From CAYHXN01 sp964360605 (GTDB taxonomy: Bacteria > Patescibacteriota > Minisyncoccia > UBA6257 > WO2-44-18), in assembly GCA_964360605.1 (NCBI GenBank), contig CAYHXN010000004.1:1-41976 (forward strand): 41,976 nt of DNA, given 5' to 3'. Shown one piece after another: positions 1 through 5,506 of the stretch. The position numbers and the translations under genes were made by a program. Within the stretch, counting starts at the first letter, position 1. Every line of letters starts with the position of its first letter. The notes under the pieces were generated by a model that had not been told where the DNA came from, did not search any database, and was given only the letters and a program-made list of their open reading frames with translations.

Positions 1-64
1 AAGAGTTGGCAGTGCCAAGATCAATGCCGACATTTTTATTGAGAATACTGAAAGGGAGTTTCAT
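1..64 (-). CDS. MreB-like rod-shape protein, N-terminal fragment
   Basis: Reading leftwards from an ATG at 64, the first 21 residues can be read before the window ends. They include GIDLGTANS, the phosphate-1 loop of MreB-type actin homologues. MreB forms membrane-associated filaments that direct cell-wall synthesis. A full MreB gene with the same loop (GIDLGTANT) lies at 5507-6514, so this genome region appears to hold two paralogues. The fragment follows proS on the same strand after a repeat-filled gap of about 100 bp. The family call rests on this one motif and its position at the very N-terminus, so MreB versus another actin-like or Hsp70-like ATPase cannot be fully settled here. Confidence 0.65.
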   Translation of the reverse strand, partial: MKLPFSILNKNVGIDLGTANS

Positions 65-70
65 GAAAGT

Positions 71-158
71 CTTACGAAAGTACGAAAATTTACGAAATTA
101 CGAAAAGTTTTTTTGTTTCGGTTTCGTACTTTCGTATGTTTTCGTATTTTTCGTAAGT
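71..158. repeat. Clustered TACGAAA / TTTCGTA repeats forming an imperfect palindrome
   Basis: Four copies of TACGAAA on the plus strand (about 73-106) are followed after a T-run by several copies of the reverse complement TTTCGTA (about 117-157). The whole stretch can fold into a long imperfect hairpin. It fills the gap between the end of proS and the start of the mreB-like gene. It could act as a terminator or as spaced protein-binding sites; nothing in the sequence decides between these. Confidence 0.55.
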
Positions 159-163
159 TTAAA

Positions 164-1393
164 TCATTTAATCTTCTTCAGCAACTCTTCTAAATTCACT
201 AATTTAGCGGTCTGGGAGTCACGGGCTTTGAGCTCAATCTGGTCACCGGTTTTCTCGCTTACTACCGCGCGCCATGGAATGCCCAAGAGGTCAGCGTCGG
301 CAAATTTCTGGCCGGCGGAAACATCGCGATCGTCATATAAAACTTCCACTCCCGCTTCTTTCAAATTTTTATAAATTTTCCTCGCTCTACTCTCTACTCC
401 CTTTCCTTTTATTTCTATTAAATGCGCTTGGTATGGGGCTATAGATTTTGGCCAAATAATTCCGCGTTCATCATTATAAACTTCTACCAAAGCGCCCATA
501 ATACGCGATGGCCCGATTCCATAAGAACCCATTACTATTAGCTCCTGAGAACCATCTGGTTTTGCGTATCGCAAATTAAACGCCTCGCTGTATCGGGTGC
601 CCAATTTAAAAACATTGGCGACTTCAATACCCGCCGATTCTTGGATTTCTCCGGAGCCGCAAGTCGGACACTGAACCCCCTTTTGAACAACGGCAATTTC
701 TTTATTTTGCGAATATTCGCATTTGTTGCAATAAAAAATCGTGTCTTCTCCGGTCGGATGTAAAAGCTGAAATTCGTGAGTGTATTCTTTGGTAAAAGCG
801 CCGCCGGCGGCTTCGGTAAGTTTTACTTTTAAAGACAACCGCTTAAAAATCTTCTGGTAGGCCTTGATGACTTTTTGATAATATTCTTCCAAATTTTCCT
901 TGTCGGTATGAAAACTGTAAAGGTCTTTCATTAAAAATTCCCGGCCGCGAAGAAGTCCGTTTTTAGCCCGCTGTTCGGCGCGAAATTTAGTTTGAATTTG
1001 ATAAACCGCTTTGGGTAAATCCTGATAAGAATTTATAAAATGTTTGGCAATGGCGGAAATCACTTCTTCATGAGTCCATCCTAGCGCGAACTCTTCGCCA
1101 AACGGAGATTTAAATTCATAGGCGACGTTAGTGTGCCAACGTCCGGATTTTTCCCAGTATTCTTTGGCGACTAAAGACTGCATCAGCAATTCTTCAGCCC
1201 CGATAGCGTTCATTTCCTCGCGGATTATATTTTTTATTTTATCCAAAACCCGTAAGCCCAGTGGCAAAAAAGAATAAACGCCAGCGGACATTTTTTGCAC
1301 AAAACCGCCCTTAATAAGGTATTTGGCATTAACCGCTTCCTCGTCGCTGGGGAAAGTTTTAGAAGTTTTAGAAAAAAGTTCTGATTGCTTCAT
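164..1393 (-). CDS. proS: Prolyl-tRNA synthetase, short form without editing domain
   Basis: Class II aminoacyl-tRNA synthetase that charges tRNA-Pro with proline. Of its 409 residues, motif 1 lies around 38-50, motif 2 around 137-157 (starting FRAEQRAKNG), and motif 3 around 289-304 (GSYGIGPSRIMG). The anticodon-binding domain follows from about 320. Typical bacterial ProRS is about 570 aa, with an editing (INS) domain of roughly 180 residues between motifs 2 and 3. Here that space holds only a short linker with two CxxC pairs (C222/C225 and C242/C245), perhaps a zinc knuckle. Loss of cis-editing of mischarged Ala-tRNA-Pro is inferred. The ATG start has no clear Shine-Dalgarno site. The gene is followed by the mreB-like gene and preceded by rseP. 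Confidence 0.95.
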   Translation of the reverse strand: MKQSELFSKTSKTFPSDEEAVNAKYLIKGGFVQKMSAGVYSFLPLGLRVLDKIKNIIREEMNAIGAEELLMQSLVAKEYWEKSGRWHTNVAYEFKSPFGEEFALGWTHEEVISAIAKHFINSYQDLPKAVYQIQTKFRAEQRAKNGLLRGREFLMKDLYSFHTDKENLEEYYQKVIKAYQKIFKRLSLKVKLTEAAGGAFTKEYTHEFQLLHPTGEDTIFYCNKCEYSQNKEIAVVQKGVQCPTCGSGEIQESAGIEVANVFKLGTRYSEAFNLRYAKPDGSQELIVMGSYGIGPSRIMGALVEVYNDERGIIWPKSIAPYQAHLIEIKGKGVESRARKIYKNLKEAGVEVLYDDRDVSAGQKFADADLLGIPWRAVVSEKTGDQIELKARDSQTAKLVNLEELLKKIK

Positions 1394-1489
1394 AAAAAAA
1401 CATAATCCGGATTACACGAATCGCTATCCGAATCTAGCGAATAAATCAGTATTATTCAGAATTATATTAAAATTTCTCTCTTGTGTAAA

Positions 1490-2515
1490 TCAAAAAAGCC
1501 GCGCGACATCCCGCACCGTGACTGCAATCATCAGGAAAATTAAAAAAATGAAGCCAGCGGCATTGGCGGAACGTTCAAATTTTGGCGAAAGCGGCGAGCC
1601 TTTAATTTTTTCAACAATAATAAAAAGCAGTCGGCCACCGTCTAACGCCGGGAATGGAAAAATATTGAGAGCAAAAAGGTTTAAAGAAATGAGGCCAATA
1701 AGCTGGAGGAGATAAGCGAAGCCGAAAGATCCGGCCTGATTCGCCACTCCGAAAATACCAATCGGGCCTACAAAGTTCGCCATTAGAGGAGCGTTGGTAA
1801 AAAGTGCCAATAACAACTGGCCTAAAGAAATAAAAATCGCGCCCACAATTCCAATGCCGGCAGTAAAACCTAAGGCCAAACTTTCAAAAAAAGGCTTTTT
1901 ATCAAATCCGGCTTCCGTGAAGACAACGCCTAAAGCTCCCTGCCCTTCAGGAACTTCCGCTCTGGGCGTTATTTTAAAACTTAATTGTTCTCCGACCCGA
2001 TTCACAGACAAAGAAATTTCCTTACCGCGGTTCGCTTGGATAAAAGAAGAAAACTCCTCTCCGCTTTTAAAATCAGCAAGAAAATCTCCGGCTTGAAGGC
2101 CGACAGCCGCCGCCGGCGTTCCAGGTAAAACATCGCTGATAACAACCGCCTTGGGAGCGCCAAGCATAAACACCGAGGATAAAATCGCCCAACCCAAAAG
2201 GAAATTCATCGCCACGCCAGCCAGAATGATTATAATTTTTCTCCATGTCTTTTGCGCGTAAAAACTTCTTTGCTCTAATTCCTTGTCTTTTACGTCATCA
2301 ACCCTATTTTCCCCATATATTTTTACGTATCCACCGAACGGCAGAAGATTGAAACTGTAAATAGTCTCGCCAATTTTTTTAGAAAAAATCCGTGGCGGAA
2401 AACCGAATCCAAATTCTTCTACTAATAAGCCGAAGTATTTGGCGGCGATAAAATGGCCCAATTCGTGGACTAAGATTAAAACAGAGATTCCAATTACTAC
2501 AAAAAGGATAATCAT
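1490..2515 (-). CDS. rseP: RseP-like site-2 membrane protease (M50)
   Basis: Intramembrane zinc metalloprotease that cleaves membrane-spanning substrates such as anti-sigma factors or remnant signal peptides. The zinc site HELGH is at residues 17-21 in the first transmembrane segment, and the second metal motif LDGG is at 291-294 (in NIFPFPALDGG). A single PDZ-like region lies around 125-185, and hydrophobic segments lie near 95-115, 215-240, 265-290 and the C-terminus. At 341 aa it is shorter than E. coli RseP (450 aa, two PDZ domains) and resembles one-PDZ forms. Its ATG overlaps the frr stop codon (ATGA), so the two genes are translationally coupled. The substrate is unknown. Confidence 0.92.
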   Translation of the reverse strand: MIILFVVIGISVLILVHELGHFIAAKYFGLLVEEFGFGFPPRIFSKKIGETIYSFNLLPFGGYVKIYGENRVDDVKDKELEQRSFYAQKTWRKIIIILAGVAMNFLLGWAILSSVFMLGAPKAVVISDVLPGTPAAAVGLQAGDFLADFKSGEEFSSFIQANRGKEISLSVNRVGEQLSFKITPRAEVPEGQGALGVVFTEAGFDKKPFFESLALGFTAGIGIVGAIFISLGQLLLALFTNAPLMANFVGPIGIFGVANQAGSFGFAYLLQLIGLISLNLFALNIFPFPALDGGRLLFIIVEKIKGSPLSPKFERSANAAGFIFLIFLMIAVTVRDVARLF

Positions 2516-3060
2516 TCGTTAATTTCTTTGATTTTGGAAACCAAAAGGTTTTCTAATTCTAGATTAGATTTGTCCACTGCTTTTTGAATTTGGTCACGAA
2601 GTTTGAATTTTTGATCTTCGCTAATTGTTTTCGCTTTAAAATCGGCTTCTACTCTTTTGTTGGCGTCGTCTCGTGACGCGCGAATCCTAATTTTTGTTTG
2701 CTCGGCGATGGATTTTATTAGTTTAATAAGTTCTTGGCGGCGTTCATCGGTCAGTGTCGGCAAATTTATCCGGATTAAATTACCTTGCGTATTCGCTGTA
2801 AGTCCCCGGCCGGATGCCTCAACGGCTTTAATCACGGCGCCCAGCGCTTCCTTGTCCCAAACGGAAATATCAATTTCTCTAGGCGGAACAATCGTGATTG
2901 ATCCTAATTGCCGAATTGTTAATTGTTGGCCGAGATAATCAACTTTAATATCTTCAACTAATTTAGCGGTGGGACGGTTGGTTCTAATATTCAAAAACTC
3001 CTGCCTTAGGCCGTCAACAAATGTTTTGAGTTTTTGTTCTAAGTCTTTGGCTATATCCAT
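2512..3060 (-). CDS. frr: Ribosome recycling factor
   Basis: RRF works with EF-G to split post-termination ribosomes. At 182 aa it is close to the usual 185. The sequence shows the family hallmarks: the N-terminal helix with LRTGRA-like spacing (here NIRTNRPTAKLVEDIKVDY), the central beta domain (GSITIVPPREIDISVWD), and the long basic C-terminal helices (RIRASRDDANKRVEADFK). The ATG start is at 3060. The stop codon overlaps the start of rseP. The frr-rseP order recalls the frr-uppS-cdsA-dxr-rseP region of many bacteria with the lipid genes missing. Confidence 0.96.
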   Translation of the reverse strand: MDIAKDLEQKLKTFVDGLRQEFLNIRTNRPTAKLVEDIKVDYLGQQLTIRQLGSITIVPPREIDISVWDKEALGAVIKAVEASGRGLTANTQGNLIRINLPTLTDERRQELIKLIKSIAEQTKIRIRASRDDANKRVEADFKAKTISEDQKFKLRDQIQKAVDKSNLELENLLVSKIKEINE

Positions 3061-3103
3061 TTTAAGTTTATAAAGTTTGTAAAGATATAAAGTTCTTAAA
3101 GTG

Positions 3104-3187
3104 CTATAACTTGCACACTATAGGTAAAAAGTATATCAAAATACCCAAGAAAACCGCGAGTATTAATAATGCGAAGGCTTTATCCAT
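3104..3187 (-). CDS. Possible 27-residue membrane peptide
   Basis: A short frame in the 158-bp gap between the delta-prime gene and frr encodes MDKAFALLILAV, then more hydrophobic residues, ending in VCKL. It would form one transmembrane helix with a charged residue near each end. The start is ATG, with no convincing Shine-Dalgarno site. The frame overlaps a region of loosely repeated TATAAAG words at 3062-3112. It could be a genuine small membrane protein or a chance frame in AT-rich DNA. I do not recognise a family. Confidence 0.27.
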   Translation of the reverse strand: MDKAFALLILAVFLGILIYFLPIVCKL

Positions 3188-3218
3188 TTGATTTTATAAA
3201 AGATGGGCTTTAAGGACT

Positions 3219-3953
3219 TTATGAACTTTTAACTTGCTGGAGCATTGTTTCTAACTGCAACCTTTTATTGGTGTTGTATCTTTTGATCATTGACCAGCGG
3301 TGTAAAACTTCTTTAATCGCCTTCCAGTTTTTAATAATATCACGACGGAGCTCGCTTATTAAGCCCGCGATAAATTCTTCCAAAATCTTATCTTCTCCGG
3401 TTTCTTTTACTTGATCTACTAATTCTTTGATGATTTCTTTGCGCCGACTAACCGAGGATCCAAAAAATTCTTTGAGTCTTGGATTTGTCTCGATGCCTTG
3501 ATTAAGAATCTCGGATTTCCCGTGCACATATATTTTTTGAAGGCGCGATACGAGGGTAGGCAACAAAACCTCCTCGTTTTTAGCTATCAAAATAATCAGC
3601 GCGTGGCTTGGCGGCTCTTCCACGGTCTTCAAAATCGCGTTTTGCGCTTCGTCCGTTAAAGAATCGGCATCTGGTACGATTAAGGTTTTCCGTGCCGACC
3701 TAATCGGTTTCTGCCACAAAAAAGCTATTCCTTGGCGCACATTATCAATTCCGAAGCCCGACAAAATTAAAGAGTCTAGCAAAACCGCGTCGGGTTTTTC
3801 TCGCCATTTTTTTGATTCTAAATAATTAATAAATTCCTTCGCGAAATTCACCGCTTCGCCGCTGCCTTCTCCAAAAAATAAGTATCCATGAAAAAGGGAG
3901 TTTTTATCCGCTAATTTTTTAAAATCTTTTTTTAATTCTGCGATAACTGCCAT
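3219..3953 (-). CDS. holB: DNA polymerase III delta-prime-like clamp-loader subunit
   Basis: Clamp-loader ATPase-fold subunit that helps load the sliding clamp during replication. The 244-aa protein shows the delta-prime pattern: an N-terminal region (LFHGYLFFGEGSGEA) with a degenerate, non-GKT Walker A, the sensor-like segment DADSLTDEAQNAILKTVEEP, and the LVSRLQ segment resembling the SRC motif. The zinc-binding cysteines of the E. coli protein are absent. It is shorter than E. coli HolB (334 aa). A TATAAT box sits so close to the ATG that the transcript may be leaderless. The gene diverges from the plus-strand RNA gene at 4014. Confidence 0.85.
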   Translation of the reverse strand: MAVIAELKKDFKKLADKNSLFHGYLFFGEGSGEAVNFAKEFINYLESKKWREKPDAVLLDSLILSGFGIDNVRQGIAFLWQKPIRSARKTLIVPDADSLTDEAQNAILKTVEEPPSHALIILIAKNEEVLLPTLVSRLQKIYVHGKSEILNQGIETNPRLKEFFGSSVSRRKEIIKELVDQVKETGEDKILEEFIAGLISELRRDIIKNWKAIKEVLHRWSMIKRYNTNKRLQLETMLQQVKSS

Positions 3954-3959
3954 AAGTTT

Positions 3960-3986
3960 ATTATAACAAAGTTATCAACATCACAA
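3960..3986 (-). promoter_or_regulatory. Probable promoter of the delta-prime gene, leaderless arrangement
   Basis: Reading on the minus strand there is TTGTGA, a 15-nt spacer, and a perfect TATAAT (3965-3960). The expected transcription start falls on or next to the A of the ATG at 3953, leaving no room for a Shine-Dalgarno site. The -10 is strong; the -35 and the short spacer are weaker. Confidence 0.5.
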
Positions 3987-4001
3987 TTTTCGCGTTTCTT
4001 G

Positions 4002-4007
4002 TATAAT
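4002..4007 (+). promoter_or_regulatory. Probable -10 element of the plus-strand small RNA
   Basis: A perfect TATAAT at 4002-4007 precedes the structured region that ends in the terminator at 4189-4225. No good -35 is visible at the expected place (about 3979-3985). The predicted start is near 4014. Confidence 0.45.
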
Positions 4008-4013
4008 AAATTT

Positions 4014-4225
4014 ATTGTTCTTTAAAACAAATTTGGTGTCCCCTTCGGGGGACACCATTAGAATCCTCTGGTAGCCGCGTTCTCGCGCTTGCCGGCTCTA
4101 GGGGAAAGGGGCTCTCACGAGTCTCCCAAACGACGCGCCAGCGACATTTCTAAGTCGCCGATCCTTCGGGACACGGAGGCAAGCGGATCCCCGGACATGT
4201 TAACCACTGTCCGGGGCTTTTTTTA
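4014..4225 (+). ncRNA. Unidentified structured small RNA, about 210 nt
   Basis: Between a TATAAT box and a strong Rho-independent terminator lies a non-coding stretch rich in stem-loops. It starts with GGTGTCCCC-TTCG-GGGGACACC (a 9-bp stem with a TTCG loop, about 4037-4058). An arm around 4071-4112 closes with CCTCT/AGGGG and has a CGC loop. A hairpin AGCGAC/GTCGC(C) lies near 4140-4158, and a TCC-TTCG-GGA hairpin near 4162-4171. I could not match it to SRP RNA (no conserved GGAAGG-type apical loop), to RNase P RNA (no GAGGAAAGTCC), or to tmRNA. Its function is unknown. It faces the longer minus-strand RNA and the two terminators almost touch. Confidence 0.55.
4189..4225 (+). terminator. Rho-independent terminator of the plus-strand RNA
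   Basis: CCCCGGAC (4189-4196) pairs perfectly with GTCCGGGG (4209-4216) and is followed by C and seven T residues. This is a textbook intrinsic terminator. Confidence 0.85.
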
Positions 4226-4235
4226 TTTATTGGGA

Positions 4236-4265
4236 ATAAAAAACCCCGAGACCGAAGTCTCGGGG
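4236..4265 (-). terminator. Rho-independent terminator of the minus-strand large RNA
   Basis: On the minus strand CCCCGAGAC-TTCG-GTCTCGGGG (4265-4244) is followed by six T residues. It is a perfect 9-bp stem with a stable TTCG loop. It lies 11 bp from the opposing terminator at 4225. Confidence 0.88.
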
Positions 4266-4880
4266 AATGCCAAAATTTTTCCTATCCGCCATGTTCACTT
4301 TCCGAGCAAAGCTGAAGTACTATCTAATTATTGTAGCCATTCAGTGCTCGCTCGGCGGCTGGATAGAAATAGTGGGCTTTTTCCGACGACAGTGAGGCGT
4401 CCCTCACTGTCGTCGGATAGGACGCCTACCGTCTAAACGGCAGGCTTTAGCCCCCAGAGAATCCAAGATGGATCGGTTGCGCGACCGTCCATCCTACCAG
4501 CTCAAAAGCGGGCAACCCGCCGGCCAGTCATGCCCGTATCGGGCTGAACTCTCCTTCGAACCTTCAAACCAATGTTTTTCACAAAGAGCAAGGGAGGGGG
4601 CTTGAGGTAACCGGCTTAGACAATCGCCGACGTGTTTTAGCACTCCCTCAAGCCCCCTGCTTCAGAAAACCATTCGCAATGATTTGCTGGAGCAGGGGGC
4701 CGATGGGCACAGTACATCCTGTACATTAAGTGCTCCATCGGCCGGTTGTTTTTTCAAAGGTGCTGTGTTTCACCTCTTCTTCGGAGGCGCGCGCTTTTTG
4801 GTTAACTGAGCGCGATCCGCACCCGAGCTTGGGATGGCCTTGCGGCTGTCCCAAGCTCGGGAGCTGATTATCAGTTTCGC
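4238..4880 (-). ncRNA. Large structured RNA of unknown family, about 640 nt
   Basis: A consensus promoter (4887-4914) and an intrinsic terminator (4236-4265) bracket about 640 nt with no plausible protein gene on the minus strand. Many long stems are visible: 4822-4834/4849-4861 (13 bp), 4698-4706/4735-4743 (9 bp), 4653-4661/4691-4699 (9 bp), 4596-4607/4646-4657 (12 bp), 4383-4396/4403-4416 (14 bp) and 4302-4307/4350-4355 inside 4282-4290/4354-4366. The loop of the 14-bp hairpin (4396-4402) is complementary to 4420-4426, giving a potential pseudoknot. The run of C at 4653-4657 can pair in two mutually exclusive ways. I saw no RNase P, tmRNA, SRP or group I/II intron core motifs, so the family is unknown. 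It may be a known ornate RNA I failed to recognise. Confidence 0.68.
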
Positions 4881-4886
4881 CCTGCT

Positions 4887-4914
4887 ATTATAGCAAACCC
4901 ACAGGATTTGTCAA
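4887..4914 (-). promoter_or_regulatory. Consensus promoter of the large RNA
   Basis: The minus strand shows TTGACA, a 16-nt spacer, and TGCTATAAT, that is perfect -35 and -10 boxes with an extended -10. It shares spacer length and the TGC before TATAAT with the promoter at 5445-5472. Strength at this level suits a stable RNA gene. Confidence 0.88.
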
Positions 4915-4920
4915 GGACTT

Positions 4921-5062
4921 CGGAAACTCACTTTTCGGAAACAGTGTGGCTGATCTCCTGCGGATCGGCCCACTTCTTATCTCGGCGCGTTGCCGATCGT
5001 AAAATTTGATAACGATCGGGCCAATCCAACGCGCCTCCGATACGTTCCGAAAAGTGAGTTTC
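4921..5062. repeat. 142-bp element with 19-bp perfect terminal inverted repeats and two inner hairpins
   Basis: The left end 4921-4940 (GGAAACTCACTTTTCGGAA) is the exact reverse complement of the right end near 5044-5062. Inside are a hairpin formed by GTGGCTGATC and GGATCGGCCCAC (about 4945-4973) and a longer one closed by GGCGCGTTG/CAACGCGCC with an upper stem CCGATCGT/ACGATCGG (about 4983-5035). The whole would fold into a three-way junction. It lies between the small gene at 5186 and the promoter of the large RNA. A MITE-like mobile palindrome, a structured RNA domain, or a terminator-like block are all possible. Confidence 0.6.
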
Positions 5063-5101
5063 CTACGTTTTTGGGCTTGGAAATTGGAATTTATGTGCTA
5101 A

Positions 5102-5181
5102 CCCCGCCTGATGCCCTATTGGATATCCCTCAAAAAGAGGGTTTTATTAAAATGTGCTATAGGGCATCGGGTGGGGCGGGG
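5102..5181. other. Long stem-loop with a nested terminator-like hairpin
   Basis: CCCCGCC (5102-5108) plus GATGCCCTAT (5110-5119) pair with ATAGGGCATC (5159-5168) plus GGCGGGG (5175-5181). The loop carries CCCTC-AAAAA-GAGGG followed by TTTT on the plus strand. The element starts a few bases after the stop of the small minus-strand gene, next to the hairpin GGGGAGAC/GTCTCCCC that overlaps that stop codon. It may end that transcript or belong with the neighbouring 142-bp element. Confidence 0.5.
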
Positions 5182-5185
5182 AGAC

Positions 5186-5422
5186 TTACGTCTCCCCATT
5201 GGACTTTTTGTTGTCCTCGATCGCCTTTTCTATGACGGCGATCTGGGCGATGGTTCGCTCCGGCGCCAGACGGGGATTTAGGACCCACTTTAGGTCCGTT
5301 TCCATCCGGCCCCTTCGGAATCGCGGAACGGTTCCTGGAGCCACCTCCAGCCCCAAATTACGGAGCTGGTTTCTGGCCTTCCGAGCCAGAAACACCTCGG
5401 AAACCTTCATTTGTTTGGTCAT
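5186..5422 (-). CDS. Small basic hypothetical protein, 78 aa
   Basis: I do not recognise this protein. The start MTKQMKVSEVF at 5422 is chosen because it is preceded by GGAGGT at good spacing and because the promoter -10 at 5445-5450 excludes the longer frame. The sequence has a basic N-terminal half (RKARNQLRNLG, RFRRGRMETD) and a probable C-terminal helix (TIAQIAVIEKAIEDNKK). No transmembrane segment or cysteine is seen. Base composition is GC-richer than the flanking housekeeping genes. The gene is the only convincing protein gene in the 4.0-5.5 kb island, and its promoter is nearly a copy of that of the large RNA. That suggests, without proving, a functional link. Confidence 0.62.
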   Translation of the reverse strand: MTKQMKVSEVFLARKARNQLRNLGLEVAPGTVPRFRRGRMETDLKWVLNPRLAPERTIAQIAVIEKAIEDNKKSNGET

Positions 5423-5444
5423 ATCAACCTCCAATTCTGCGTCC

Positions 5445-5472
5445 ATTATAGCATATCTACAAATTTTGTCAA
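5445..5472 (-). promoter_or_regulatory. Consensus promoter of the 78-aa gene
   Basis: TTGACA, a 16-nt spacer, then TGCTATAAT on the minus strand, followed about 20 nt later by the Shine-Dalgarno GGAGGT and the ATG at 5422. The match to the promoter at 4887-4914 covers both boxes, the AAA after the -35 (nearly), the spacer length and the extended -10. Confidence 0.87.
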
Positions 5473-5506
5473 GAGCCAAAAAATTCGTTTTGGATTTAAG
5501 TAAATC

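Noticed and set aside
4089..4436. Plus-strand open frame of 115 codons
   Set aside because: It crosses the small RNA, two opposed terminators and the 3' part of the large RNA. Composition reflects RNA structure, not coding.
4561..4640. RNase P RNA, suggested by CCGGCTTAG and GGCTTGAGG words on the plus strand
   Set aside because: The conserved GAGGAAAGTCC block and the required order of the other conserved regions are missing on both strands.
4238..4880. tmRNA
   Set aside because: No tRNA-like ends, no TTCGAC-type 5' block and no tag frame ending in an Ala-Ala type degron were found.
4990..5235. Plus-strand open frame of 81 codons over the palindromic elements
   Set aside because: It runs through both long inverted repeats and into the antisense of the 78-aa gene, and it has no ribosome binding site.
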